Positions 53,774-63,389 of a DNA stretch of 64,000 nt are shown piece after piece (within the stretch, counting starts at the first letter, position 1; each line of letters opens with the position of its first letter). Origin of the DNA: Hyphomicrobiales bacterium. GTDB taxonomy: Bacteria > Pseudomonadota > Alphaproteobacteria > Rhizobiales > Rhizobiaceae. The translations under genes were made by a program, and so were the position numbers. Below the pieces are notes generated by a model. The model saw only the letters and a program-made list of their open reading frames with translations, did no database searches and was not told where the DNA came from. The stretch is from assembly GCA_900472625.1 (NCBI GenBank), contig UCIT01000070.1:25417-89416 (forward strand), written 5' to 3'.

Positions 53774-53798
53774 GACAACAGCAAGAATGGCTGTTGTC
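53774..53798. promoter_or_regulatory. 9-bp dyad, likely LysR operator
   Basis: GACAACAGC (53774-53782) and GCTGTTGTC (53790-53798) are perfect inverses with a 7-base centre, in the 122-base gap between the divergent SDR and LysR genes. Confidence 0.6.
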
Positions 53799-53829
53799 GG
53801 TGAGTGTCTCTTGCGATATCAGCAAGAAT

Positions 53830-54720
53830 ATGAGTGACAACTTTCTGGACATGCTGGTCTTCGTAAGGGTGGCGGACGCCGGAAGTCTTTCCGGTGCAGC
53901 ACGCGAACTCAACTTCTCCCTGACCGTCGTCAGCCGCAAGCTGTCGCGGCTCGAGGAGCGCTTGGGCGTCCGTCTGATGAACCGGACGACGAGGTCGCTG
54001 ACCCTGACCGAAGAAGGCTCGCGCTTCTACCAGCGCTGCGTCCGCATCCTCACCGAGATCGAAGACGCAGAGACGGAGGTCACCAGCGGCCGGGACACAG
54101 CAACCGGCACGCTGAAGGTGACCGCCACCTTCGCTTTCGGGATACGATGGCTCGCGCCGTTGCTTGGCGAGTTCCAGCGTGCTCACCCCGATCTGCATGT
54201 GCGTCTCGACACGGACGACGGCGTCATGAACATCGTCGATGCCGGATACGATCTGGCGATCCGGTTCGGTGCGCTCGCCGACTCCAGCCTCATCGCGCGA
54301 CAACTTGCGCCCAACAGGCGGGTCATCTGCGCGGCGCCCGCCTACCTCGACCTTCGCGGACGGCCGGGCACACTCGATGACCTCCTGAAGCACGACGTCA
54401 TCTCGATCGGCGACCCTCCGAACACACATTGGGTGTTCGCCGATGGCCGCTCCGTCAACGTTGTGAGCAAACTCAGCACCAACAATGGGGAACTGGGTCA
54501 CCGCTGGGCATTGCAGGGATCGGGACTCATCCAGAAATCCATCTGGGACGTTCAAGAGGACGTCGCCGTGGGAAGGCTGGAGATCGTTCTTCCCGAGCAC
54601 CGGCTACCTGCGGCGCCGATCCACGCGGTCTTTCCCCATAATCGACTGGCGGCAGCCAAGGTTCGCCTTTGCGTGGACTTCCTCGCTGCACGTCTAAAGA
54701 AAGCGTCGCCGGAACTGTAA
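53830..54720 (+). CDS. LysR-family regulator
   Basis: A 296-residue LTTR: N-terminal winged helix (MLVFVRVADAGSLSGAARELNFSLTVVSRKLSRLE, LMNRTTRSL) and a periplasmic-binding-like effector domain. It probably regulates the divergent SDR-VOC-SDR set through the dyad at 53774-53798 and itself. ATG at 53830 matches the family start; ribosome site weak. Confidence 0.9.
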   Translation: MSDNFLDMLVFVRVADAGSLSGAARELNFSLTVVSRKLSRLEERLGVRLMNRTTRSLTLTEEGSRFYQRCVRILTEIEDAETEVTSGRDTATGTLKVTATFAFGIRWLAPLLGEFQRAHPDLHVRLDTDDGVMNIVDAGYDLAIRFGALADSSLIARQLAPNRRVICAAPAYLDLRGRPGTLDDLLKHDVISIGDPPNTHWVFADGRSVNVVSKLSTNNGELGHRWALQGSGLIQKSIWDVQEDVAVGRLEIVLPEHRLPAAPIHAVFPHNRLAAAKVRLCVDFLAARLKKASPEL

Positions 54721-54791
54721 CGTGTCCGGTACGCGGTACGTGGTATCGAAGGCCGGCCTCAAGTTGGAGAATGCCCTGAGGCCGGATACGG

Positions 54792-55499
54792 TCAGCGGAC
54801 TTCGTAGTTCGAGAGTTCGACCGTCATTGTGTTGAAGTCCTCGTCCACGGATCCGTCAGCCTTCTTGGCGAACACGCTCCGCCTGGACGGCAACTTGAAG
54901 CCGTCGACCTCAACGTAGTGCGAAAGGAAGTGAGCCGCCGTCGCGTTTGCCCAGACATCGACGGAATAGTCGTGGCGGCGCAGAAAGACCGTCTTCTCCG
55001 AAATAGAGCCTTTGCTCGCGGGTGTGGGTATGGATGTTTTCCGGGAAGCGGACGAGAAGACCGCGCAGTTCCCGGCCCTCAAGGAGGACAGGCGCGATCG
55101 CCTCGAGCTCGTAGTGCGGTTCGCCGATCAGAAACGGTAGAGCGTGGTAGGTCCACATCGCATAGCCGTTGAAATAGGCGAGGTTCAGCGGATCCCATCG
55201 AGTATCGAAGCCGTGGTCGCCGAATGCTTCACGACCTTCGTCCCGTTCGGCGATCAGCTTGCCTTCGGCGTCCACGTCATCGTCCAGTCAGGCTCGCCGA
55301 AGCCGCCGACGGAAGTCCATTGGCGGTGGAAGTCGGTCGTCGCGCGGCGAGGCGTCCGGTCCATGTCGATGCCTTTCATCGCCCAGAGTTTTCCGCCCGT
55401 CACGATTGTTGAGGCCAGCCCCTCCGCCTGGCGGAACCGTTCGGCGCCGCCGTGGGCTTCCAGGATTTCCTGAACAAGCAGTTTAGTCTTCTCAGTCAT
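54792..55499 (-). pseudogene. hypothetical ~235-aa protein with two compensating frameshifts
   Basis: GGAG precedes ATG 55499. Three collinear segments make one protein: MTEKTKLLVQEILEAHGGAE...GEPDWTMTWTP; then DAEGKLIAERDEG...YFNGYAMWTYHALPFL...THTREQRLYFGEDGL; then LRRHDYSVDVWANATAAH...MTVELSNYEVR. The second break is one extra base in an AAA run (54984-54986); the first (about 55262-55275) has opposite sign, so frames one and three agree. It matches a hypothetical family of about 240 residues known in many bacteria, function unknown. Confidence 0.7.
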
Positions 55500-55600
55500 T
55501 GTCATCTCCGTGGAATGGTTGGAATGGTCGAAAACTATTGCGGATTGACGATGGCTGAAATGACGTATATGCCTCGATTTCAGTCAAGAGGTTATCCGCC

Positions 55601-56539
55601 ATGCATAGGATCGCATTCGTCATTTCGCCGGGCTTTCAGGTCATCAGCCTTGCCGCGCTCTCGGCTTTCGAGATGGCCAACGCGACATTGGAGAAACCCG
55701 CCTATGCTGTTCGGGTCCTGTCGGAGCACGGCGGGCCGGTGTCGGCGTCCATTCCGGGCGTGACCCTGCAGACCGAGCCGCTCGGCGACGCTGACTACGA
55801 CACGGTCGTCTTCGCGGGAGGACTTGAGGACTACGACGTGTCTCCGGCGGTGGTCGCCTTTGTGCATGCCGCAGAGGGCAAGGCCCGACATCTTGCGGCG
55901 ATCTGCACCGGCGCGTTCGTACTGGCGCAGGCAGGCGTTCTCGACGGTCGTCTTGTAACCACCCATTGGGGTGCCGCCCGAGAACTGCAGGCGAGATACC
56001 CGAAGCTTAAGGTGGATTCCGACCGCATCTTCATCGTCGACGGCACGGTCTGGACGTCCGCCGGAGCAAGTGCCGGGGTCGATCTGGCCCTGGGAATGGT
56101 CGAGAACGACCTTGGTGCGGAAACCGCGCGCCTTGTCGCCAAGAAGCTCGTTCTCTACCATCGCCGGGCAGGGGGCCAGTCTCAGCATTCCGCGCTCCTG
56201 GAGATGAACGCCAAGTCCGATCGGATCCAGATGGCTTTGGACTTTGCGAAGAAGAACCTTCATAGCCCGTTGAACGTCGAGGATCTGGCCGATGCTGCGC
56301 GACTAAGCCCGCGACAGTTCAGCAGGGCCTTCCTGGCGGAAACGGGACAGACGCCTGCGAAGGCTATCGAAAACCTGCGCGTCGAAGCGGCGCGCAACCT
56401 GATGGAACAAACCAGCCATCCGATCGATGTCATCGCCGAACAGACCGGCTTTGCCGACCGGGAACGGATGAGGCGCGCATTCCTTCGCGCGTTTGGACAG
56501 CCGCCGCAGGCGATGCGGCGACTAGTGGCGGCGGCCTGA
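55601..56539 (+). CDS. GlxA-type AraC-family regulator
   Basis: A 312-residue protein: N-terminal DJ-1/PfpI-like domain (HRIAFVISPGFQVISLAAL, AICTGAFVLAQAG with the nucleophile-elbow Cys) and C-terminal AraC double helix-turn-helix (LNVEDLADAARLSPRQFSRAF, IDVIAEQTGFADRERMRRAFLRAFG). Divergent from the damaged 54792 gene, 101 bases between starts. Confidence 0.9.
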   Translation: MHRIAFVISPGFQVISLAALSAFEMANATLEKPAYAVRVLSEHGGPVSASIPGVTLQTEPLGDADYDTVVFAGGLEDYDVSPAVVAFVHAAEGKARHLAAICTGAFVLAQAGVLDGRLVTTHWGAARELQARYPKLKVDSDRIFIVDGTVWTSAGASAGVDLALGMVENDLGAETARLVAKKLVLYHRRAGGQSQHSALLEMNAKSDRIQMALDFAKKNLHSPLNVEDLADAARLSPRQFSRAFLAETGQTPAKAIENLRVEAARNLMEQTSHPIDVIAEQTGFADRERMRRAFLRAFGQPPQAMRRLVAAA

Positions 56540-56694
56540 CAATGATCGTCGAGCGGTTACCATACGAAGCCGGTGGGTTCGTCATCAAACCTCGACGTTC
56601 AGGATAGCCAGTCGCGGTCGCGCGGCAGACGTCGATCAACGTCCGCCGCGCCTTCCAAGGACTACCTTTCCCACGGGGCATCTGGGGACTTGGG

Positions 56695-57159
56695 TCACTC
56701 CGGCTTGTACGAGTGGATCTCGGCTTCCGGATCGGGAAGATCCTTCGCCCCGCCGTCAAAGATGGCCTGCGCCGAGGCCAGCACATTCACGGCCTCTCGC
56801 AACAACTTGATCTTACCGTTCTCCGCGACAAGCACCGCTGGAAACAGCAGGTGGACACGACGCCCGGTGGCCGCGGACGTGGTATGTGCCACATACTCCG
56901 CCGCGACCTTTTCGGGTGTCTCGATTATAACGGTGGTGTCATCGGGCTTGAAGGCGAAGTCCGGATAGAGGTTTGTGAGGCCAACGTAGAATGCGGCGAT
57001 GGCGTCGTGCCCCTCGTACCGTGTCTCCATACCGAACGAATGCAGGTAAGGCAGTTCCAATGCACCGTCCTCCGCGAACAGTTCGGCGACCTTCTTACCA
57101 TCCGGGATGACTGCAAGGACCCCGTGAAGCAACTCGGTGGCGCTCTTATGCTCTGACAT
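56695..57159 (-). CDS. SnoaL/NTF2-like protein
   Basis: A 154-residue cone-fold protein (ELLHGVLAVIPDGKKVAELFAEDGALELPYL, YEGHDAIAAFYVGL, VAAEYVAHTTSAATGR). Such proteins are isomerases, hydrolases or ligand binders; this one cannot be specified. Starts 22 bases after the SDR stop, so cotranscribed with it. Confidence 0.82.
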   Translation of the reverse strand: MSEHKSATELLHGVLAVIPDGKKVAELFAEDGALELPYLHSFGMETRYEGHDAIAAFYVGLTNLYPDFAFKPDDTTVIIETPEKVAAEYVAHTTSAATGRRVHLLFPAVLVAENGKIKLLREAVNVLASAQAIFDGGAKDLPDPEAEIHSYKPE

Positions 57160-57181
57160 GGGAGTGCTTTTCGAGGCTCGT

Positions 57182-57985
57182 TCAGGCCGCGACGTCGGGG
57201 AGGTAGCGGGATGCCGGCTCGGACTTGGAAAGGTTCGGATGCAGCGCGAGGCGGGCGTTTTCGAAGGCCTGCCAATCCTCTGCGTCGGGAAGGGCTGGAA
57301 TTGTAACCGCTTCGCCGAGATCAAGGCCAGTCAGTGCGGCGTCGACCATGGCATTCGCGGTCATCACGATTTCGGCTGGAAGATACGCGATCGGCGTGCC
57401 GGCCAGTTCCCACATGTCGGTGGACGTCGCGCCGGGAAGGACGACCTGCGCCTTGACGGCAGTATCCTTCAGCTCGTTTTGCAAGGACTGCGTAAAGGCG
57501 AGAACAAAGGCTTTGGAAGCGGCATAGACGCCGTTCAGGATTTCCGGATAGACCGCGACGATCGAGGCGATGTTGATGACGGTCCCGCGGTCGCGGAGAA
57601 CGAAGCCGGGAACGGCCGCGTAGGTCAGGCGCGTCAGCGCGTTCGTATTCACGTTGATGATATCTGACATCCGGTCGACGTCTGCGTCGACAAGCTTGGC
57701 GGTCGAGGCGATGCCCGCATTATTGACCAGCAGGGTGATCGAAGCCTCCTTCTTCAGAAGGGTTTCCACTTTCGCTAGTTCCGTCGCCTTCGACAGGTCT
57801 GCAGGCAAAACCTTGACGGTCCGGCCGGTTTCCCGGGTGAGGCGCTCTGCAAGCGCGTCGAGCTTGTCCTTCTGACGAGCGATCAGGATAAGGTCATAGC
57901 CCCTGCGGGCGAGGCGGTCGGCGTAGATTGATCCGATGCCGGTCGATGCACCCGTAATGAGTGCGGTTCCAAGTTCACTGCTCAT
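57182..57985 (-). CDS. SDR-family oxidoreductase
   Basis: A 267-residue SDR of the DltE/YqjQ-like kind: ITGASTGIG, LLVNNAG, catalytic Ser in INIASIVA, YAASK. AAAGGA precedes the ATG. Heads a two-gene unit with the SnoaL-like gene. Confidence 0.9.
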   Translation of the reverse strand: MSSELGTALITGASTGIGSIYADRLARRGYDLILIARQKDKLDALAERLTRETGRTVKVLPADLSKATELAKVETLLKKEASITLLVNNAGIASTAKLVDADVDRMSDIINVNTNALTRLTYAAVPGFVLRDRGTVINIASIVAVYPEILNGVYAASKAFVLAFTQSLQNELKDTAVKAQVVLPGATSTDMWELAGTPIAYLPAEIVMTANAMVDAALTGLDLGEAVTIPALPDAEDWQAFENARLALHPNLSKSEPASRYLPDVAA

Positions 57986-58634
57986 GATCGTGTCCTTTCG
58001 TTGAAACGATTGGCCATGAATTTATTGCAGTCGTGCCGTGGTGCAAAAGACGTATTTGCCACCTTTTAGGACGCAGCCGCCGTTGTGATGTCTACTTGTT
58101 TGGATTGGGAGGCCATCACAGTAGAACGCGAATACCTTGCACGCCGGGGCACACCGAAAGTGCTGGAGGACGTGCATGACTCACGCCTGCTCGGTACAGA
58201 GCGTCCGGACAAGTGATATAACGTTGTCCGGAGTCTTGGGGATGAATGAACCGCCATTTCCGGCACGGATGCTGTCTTGAAACCGGTCCGCCAATTATCT
58301 GGCCGGTCGTTCGATATGGTTCAAGGCGACGATGCCCATCCGGAACAATAACCGATGCCAATTGTGGTTAACGCTGACGACGGCTTTGCGCCGCATCCCG
58401 GCCGTTGAGATAGGGACTGGAGTATGCTGCAAGCCGCCATCCTCGTCGCTGGTAGATGGCTGCAGATTAACCTGAAGTCTGCCAACTCCGCCTTTCAGAG
58501 GGATGAGTATAACCCTGTGGCTCATATTGCCCGTCGATGATCGGCCTATTCCTCGCCCGGAAAAGTGCGCGCGACGGTAAGAAGGCTGCAGGGACAAATG
58601 GCCGGCGGCTTTTCATTTGGGTAATCCCCTGGGC
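57986..58634. other. 649-base gap holding a LysR fragment
   Basis: No complete gene. A plus-strand LysR fragment lies at 58112-58216; the rest shows nothing recognisable. Confidence 0.45.
58112..58216 (+). pseudogene. LysR effector-domain fragment
   Basis: AITVEREYLARRGTPKVLEDVHDSRLLG matches the AP-x-YLARRGTPK-x-LEDL-x-x-H-x-C-L region of LysR regulators, then stops. Probably what is left of the regulator that once controlled the adjacent aldo/keto reductase. Confidence 0.5.
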
Positions 58635-59612
58635 CTACAAGCCTGTGAGACGCATGTGCTCCTCCGGATAGCGATCGCCGCTGATATGGATGTTCGCGGC
58701 TTCGATCTCGTCGAGATCGGTTTGCGTGAGTTGCACGTTCAAGGCGCCGATATTCTCGTCAAACCTTTCGATCTTGCGGGTACCGAACAGGGGAACGATC
58801 CAGGGCTTTTGAGCAAGAATCCAGGCGAGTGCCACCTGCGCCGGCGTTGCTGCATGGCGTTCACCGATGGCTCTGATGAGGTCGACCAGCTTCCGGTTAG
58901 CATCCATCGCCGCAGGTGAAAAGCGTGGGATCGAACTGCGCATCGGGTCGAGCGCGGTCGTGCTGTCGATCTTTCCGGTCAGGAAGCCCTTGCCGAGTGG
59001 CGAGAACGGCACGAGACCGATGCCCAGCTCCTCGAGTGTCGGAATGATCTCTGCTTCCGGCTCGCGCGTCCAAAGCGAGTATTCGCTCTGGAGGGCGGCG
59101 ACGGGCTGGACGGCATGGGCGCGGCGGATCGAACCCGCTCCGGCTTCCGACAGCCCGAACCAGCGAACCTTGCCCTCGGCAATCAGGTCTTTGACGACGC
59201 CCGCAACGTCTTCCATCGGGATGCCGGGATCGACGCGGTGCTGATAGAGGAGATCGATTTAATCGGTCCTGAGACGCTTGAGACTGCCCTCGACTGCGCT
59301 TCGGATTTGTGTTGGCTTGCTGTTGACGCCGCCACGGTGGACGCCGGTTTCCTGATCTATGTCCCAACCGAACTTGGTCGCGATTTTTACCCTGTCACGG
59401 AGAGGCTCCAAAGCTTCTCCAACCATCAGTTCATTGGTCCAGGGACCATAGACTTCCGCCGTGTCGAAGAAGTCCATGCCCCGATCGACAGCCGTTCGGA
59501 TCAAGGTGATCATCTCTGCCCTGTCGGGCAGTTCACGTGCTTTTCCGTATCCCATTGCTCCCAGGGAAAGAGCCGAGACTTCAAGTCCCTGTCCGAGTGT
59601 CCGCTTTTTCAT
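58635..59612 (-). pseudogene. aldo/keto reductase with an in-frame nonsense codon
   Basis: AGGAAA precedes ATG 59612 (MKKRTLGQGLEVSALSLGAMGYG). The protein continues through the catalytic DFFDTAEVYGPWTNE (Asp/Tyr) and IATKFGW to SLKRLRTD, then TAA (59259-59261), then IDLLYQHRVDPGIPMEDVAG and the whole second half in the same frame. The usual residue at the stop is tyrosine or histidine. One base change separates this from an intact enzyme of about 325 residues. Confidence 0.85.
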
Positions 59613-59737
59613 CGATGTGTTTCCTTTCAGTTCCATCCTGCTCAAACGTGATCCGTCGCAGGATGATCTATCGTCAGGGGCAGTGTTATCAATGTGCGCC
59701 GGATGGTGCGTTCGCTGGGCCTGATCGCCCGAGAACA

Positions 59738-60469
59738 TCACTCCAGAGAAGACGTCTTTCGATTCGCAAATACGTCCTTGACGATGGGCATGGCGGAAAA
59801 GACGCAGGGCCATCCCGAATAGAACGCGATCTGGGTCAGCACCTCCGATGCCTGGTCCCGCGTCAGCCCGTTATCCATGGCACGACCGAGGTGGTAGGTA
59901 ATCTGGGCCACCTGTCCCGTGGCGATCAGCGCTGCGACCGTGACCAGACTGCGGTCGCGCGGTGCCAGATCGGGACGAAGCCACAGGTCCTTGAACAGTA
60001 CCTCCGCAGTGTAATGAACGACGCCCGGTGAGACGGCGCCGAAGTTTGCCTCCACCGCCGTGGCGCGTTGTGTTTCGGCAATCTCGTTGAGTGGCAACAA
60101 CTGGGGCGAGGCCGCTGGCAGTTGGTCCAGTCCGATGTTCCGCTCAAGGAAAATATCCTTGAGGATCTGGACGGCGAAGAAGGCGTTCGACCAGCCGCTG
60201 TAAAAAGCGAGATGGGTGACGATTTCCGAGAGTTCGGCCGGGCTGACGCCGTGATCGAGCGCCGCGTTGAAATAGTGTGGCATACCGATTGTCTGGGCAC
60301 GGGCGATCAAGGCGGCAACGGTGACCACGCTGCGATCCCTTGTGGACAATTGCGGCCGGCTCCACAGCTCGGCGACGATCGTAGACCTGGTGTATTCGGC
60401 CAGCGCCGGGGAGACTGAATGTACGTCTTCAGGGTTTAGCGCGGCGTGAGGGAAGGTCTGGTTCGACAT
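59738..60469 (-). CDS. tandem carboxymuconolactone-decarboxylase-domain protein
   Basis: A 243-residue protein with two CMD/AhpD-like domains, each with the motif RDRS-VTVAALIA and FYSGW (about residues 40-115 and 160-235). No CxxC is present, so peroxidase activity as in AhpD is unlikely. I use ATG 60469 (GGAAA upstream) rather than 60481. Confidence 0.85.
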   Translation of the reverse strand: MSNQTFPHAALNPEDVHSVSPALAEYTRSTIVAELWSRPQLSTRDRSVVTVAALIARAQTIGMPHYFNAALDHGVSPAELSEIVTHLAFYSGWSNAFFAVQILKDIFLERNIGLDQLPAASPQLLPLNEIAETQRATAVEANFGAVSPGVVHYTAEVLFKDLWLRPDLAPRDRSLVTVAALIATGQVAQITYHLGRAMDNGLTRDQASEVLTQIAFYSGWPCVFSAMPIVKDVFANRKTSSLE

Positions 60470-60485
60470 ATGCGTTTCCATTCAA

Positions 60486-60863
60486 TCAATCAGTCGTTTG
60501 TGGATGGACCCGGATCGTGGCAGACCGCGCGCGATCGCTGATCATGGGTCTGAGATATTGGCTCTTGGCGTACTTGGCTCGGTACGCATCGTCGATGCGA
60601 TCGTTCACCGCGCCATCGACGGGCTCAAAGGTGACTTCAATGGTCGTGCCTGCGGCGACGATCTTGCCGGCCCTCTGCCTGACGGCGGCCTGATACCACC
60701 GGGAACTCTGGCCGTGATAGCCACGAACATAGAGCGACCCATCCACTGCCACGCACCAAATCCACGTTGGTGTGCCATAGGTGGTCCCGTCGTCACGGAA
60801 TGGCGCGATATGGAGATCTTCAGCCGCGACAATCCGATCGAGATCGTTTTCCGAGAAAGGCAT
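60486..60863 (-). CDS. DUF2255 protein
   Basis: A 125-residue beta-barrel-like protein (HIAPFRDDGTTYGTPTWIWCVAVDGSLYVRGY, SRWYQAAV), the DUF2255 pattern. Function unknown; related to pyridoxamine-oxidase-like folds. AAGGAG seven bases before the ATG. Same transcript as the CMD gene; divergent from LysR. Confidence 0.85.
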   Translation of the reverse strand: MPFSENDLDRIVAAEDLHIAPFRDDGTTYGTPTWIWCVAVDGSLYVRGYHGQSSRWYQAAVRQRAGKIVAAGTTIEVTFEPVDGAVNDRIDDAYRAKYAKSQYLRPMISDRARSATIRVHPQTTD

Positions 60864-60979
60864 ACGTTTCTCCTTTCAACATTAGTGCCGATGTGCGTTT
60901 CTTCAACTGAAATATAGCCACTGCCATTTCATTGGATTAGACGATAAAAACTGATTGGACTTATATCGGAGATCAATGA

Positions 60980-61870
60980 ATGCGCCGCGAAGACCTTGGA
61001 GACCTGATGGCTTTCCTGGCAGTGGCGGAGGAGGGCAGCTTCACCAAGGCTGCGGCCCGGCTCGGAACCTCGCAGTCGTCGCTCAGCCTCATCATCCGTC
61101 GGTTGGAGGAAAGGCTCGGTGTCCGTCTTCTGACGCGGACGACACGCAGCCTTGCGCCGACCATCGCTGGTGAACAGCTCCTTTCGACGCTTGGTCCGGC
61201 GTTCGGCACGATCGACGCGCAACTGTCGGCATTGAGTGAATTCCGGGACAAGCCTGCCGGAAGCTTCAGGATCACGGCAGGGCAGCACGCCATCGACACG
61301 ATCCTCTGGCCTAAACTGTCCGGATTCTTGCGTGAATATCCTGATATCAAGGTGGAACTCAACGCAGAGTCGGCGTTGACAGACATCGTGACTGAGCGCT
61401 TCGATGCAGGCGTGCGGCTTGGCGATCAGGTCGAGAAGAACATGATCGCTGTCCGGATCGGGCCTAAGGCGCGGATGATCGTCGTCGCGTCACCGTCCTG
61501 TTTCGCCGGGCGTGAAATGCCGATGACACCACAGGAACTGACCGGGCATCGTTGCATCAATCTCCGCCTGCCGAGTTATGGTGGATTCTATGTCTGGGAG
61601 TTCGAAAAGGACGGCCACGAACTGCGCGTCCGGGTTGAAGGACAAGTGGCGGTGAACGGAGTGCCCCAACTCGTCAACGCGGCCCTCGACGGCTATGGAA
61701 TGGCGTATGTCCACGAAGACGTTGTCGCTCACCATCTGCAGAGTGGAAGCCTGGTCCAGGCTCTCGACGACTGGTGTCCGTCATTCCCTGGCTATCACCT
61801 CTACTATCCATCCAGGCGGCACCCGTCCCCTGCCTTCACGATGTTAGTTGAAGCGCTGAGGCATCGCTGA
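60980..61870 (+). CDS. LysR-family regulator
   Basis: A 296-residue LTTR (MAFLAVAEEGSFTKAAARLGTSQSSLSLIIRRLEERLG; effector domain from about 90). GGAG eight bases before the ATG. Divergent from the DUF2255-CMD-aldo/keto reductase series, which it probably controls. Confidence 0.9.
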   Translation: MRREDLGDLMAFLAVAEEGSFTKAAARLGTSQSSLSLIIRRLEERLGVRLLTRTTRSLAPTIAGEQLLSTLGPAFGTIDAQLSALSEFRDKPAGSFRITAGQHAIDTILWPKLSGFLREYPDIKVELNAESALTDIVTERFDAGVRLGDQVEKNMIAVRIGPKARMIVVASPSCFAGREMPMTPQELTGHRCINLRLPSYGGFYVWEFEKDGHELRVRVEGQVAVNGVPQLVNAALDGYGMAYVHEDVVAHHLQSGSLVQALDDWCPSFPGYHLYYPSRRHPSPAFTMLVEALRHR

Positions 61871-61880
61871 CCCGACACGC

Positions 61881-61916
61881 GGGCGAACCGGAGCGAGGCA
61901 GGCAGCCGGTTCGCCC
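61881..61916 (+). terminator. strong hairpin after the LysR gene
   Basis: GGGCGAACCGG (61881-61891) pairs perfectly with CCGGTTCGCCC (61906-61916), 10 bases after the stop. No uridine run follows. Confidence 0.5.
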
Positions 61917-62482
61917 CAAGCGGTTATCATCAGTCGATAAGCAGCTCGTCGGCTATCCTGGCGCCCTCGATATCGGCGATTGCCGCACTCGCAGACGTAT
62001 GGGTCAATGCCCTCATCTGGCAGTATCTAAACAAAGTCCCATGCTTGATCGCGCCTTCACTTTCTCTTTTTCACCTGCCTGCTCGTTGCGATGTGGCGCT
62101 GGTGACAGACACGTTACCTGTAAGGAATTCCGTGCTGCAGCCCAATCACCACTGTCGCATGCCTTTTGGGAAGCATTCAGTCGCAGTGATCTTACGCTCA
62201 CGGCCCCATACCAGCTCATACGGAGCACGACTTGTTGTCCCGACAAGAAGACAAACAATGCCGGCATGGCGATGAACTACGGGGTCGTTGGTTCGCATCC
62301 TTCGCTTCTCGGTGCTGCAATTGGAAATCGCGTCGACGGAAGAGTTTCTCAGCCAGTGAGACCGAACGTAGGCGAGCTCCGGAACGCAGCCTTGTCTTGG
62401 AGGATAGAAGCCCTGGACACTGAGCCGGCCGAGCGAAAGCAAATCCGGGCGCGCGCCGCATACATTGGAAATGGGAGCTCAC
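61917..62482. other. 566 bases without a supported gene
   Basis: On the minus strand near 61931 a tail ALTHTSASAAIADIEGARIADELLID followed by a stop looks like a gene fragment. Otherwise no frame is convincing. Confidence 0.35.
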
Positions 62483-62887
62483 ATGTTTAGTCACATCATG
62501 ATCGGCGCTCGCGACCTTGAGGCGATGGTCGCGTTTTACGACGCTGTTTTGGCACCATTCGATATGTGGCGGGCCGAAGAACTGGGAAATATCGACGAAG
62601 CAGGTGTCATCTGGCGTAAAGGCGAAAGGCGCTGGCCGCAGTTCGCCCTCCGGCGCCCGATCAACGGTTTGCCGGCGACATGGGGCAACGGTGTGCAAAT
62701 TAGTTTTGCGGCGCCGTCGAGAGGGGCCGTCGATCTTGCCTGGGCCACAGCGATCCGGAAGGGTGCTCTTGACGAAGGGGCGCCTGCTCTGAGGGAAAAG
62801 TAAGCGGACGATTTCTATGCCGCCTATTGCCGAGACCCTGAGGGAAACAAACTCTGTTTTGTCCACGCGCAGGGAGTTCCTGCCTGA
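62483..62887 (+). pseudogene. VOC-family protein with an in-frame nonsense codon
   Basis: GGGAG precedes ATG 62483 (MFSHIMIGARDLEAMVAFYDAVLAPF). After ALREK comes TAA (62801-62803), then ADDFYAAYCRDPEGNKLCFVHAQ and TGA in the same frame. The tail DPEGN-K-x-CFV is the standard VOC ending, and tyrosine is expected at the stop (EKYADDFYAAY). Confidence 0.8.
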
Positions 62888-63005
62888 TAGCCGTCCGGTA
62901 GTGCAATGGCGCACATGGGCGTCGGTCTTTGGTCAACCAATGCGGTATCTGGAAAGCCGCCGTTATAGTACCCTCGCACGAAAGACCAGACGAGGAACTG
63001 CGGAG

Positions 63006-63287
63006 ATGCTCAAGACCGATACCCGGCAAGCGAACTGGCGCCGTGCCAACCCTGGCAAGTACGATGCACATCTCGCTGTACAGCGGGCCGTCAAGGCGGG
63101 CGACCTCGACAAAGAGAGCTGTGAGGTCTGCGGCGTCGAAGCGGTCGATGCCCATCACGATCAATACGACGAACCCTTGCGGGTGCGATGGTTATGCCGT
63201 CGCCACCATACGCGGCTTCATCACTACGGCGAGGATATGTTTCCTGTGAGGAGTTCGACCCAAACGCAGGGAGGGGTTGCGGACTGA
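63006..63287 (+). CDS. zinc-finger/HNH-like small protein
   Basis: A 93-residue protein: NWRRANPGKYDAHLAVQRAVKAG, then CEVCGVEAVDAHHDQYDEPLRVRWLCRRHHTRLHH, a CxxC...CxxH zinc arrangement with a DAHH core like small phage HNH proteins. Start at ATG 63006 chosen because the upstream frame overlaps the VOC relic. A truncated, mutated paralog is at 50521-50762. Confidence 0.65.
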   Translation: MLKTDTRQANWRRANPGKYDAHLAVQRAVKAGDLDKESCEVCGVEAVDAHHDQYDEPLRVRWLCRRHHTRLHHYGEDMFPVRSSTQTQGGVAD

Positions 63288-63389
63288 TCCTTCGAGCGCC
63301 TGGGGCGGTGGGACGTCTTTTAGGTATAGGATTCAACAAATTTAAAGTCATCTGCGTCATAGAAATTGATATTGCTGGCGGTGATATCG

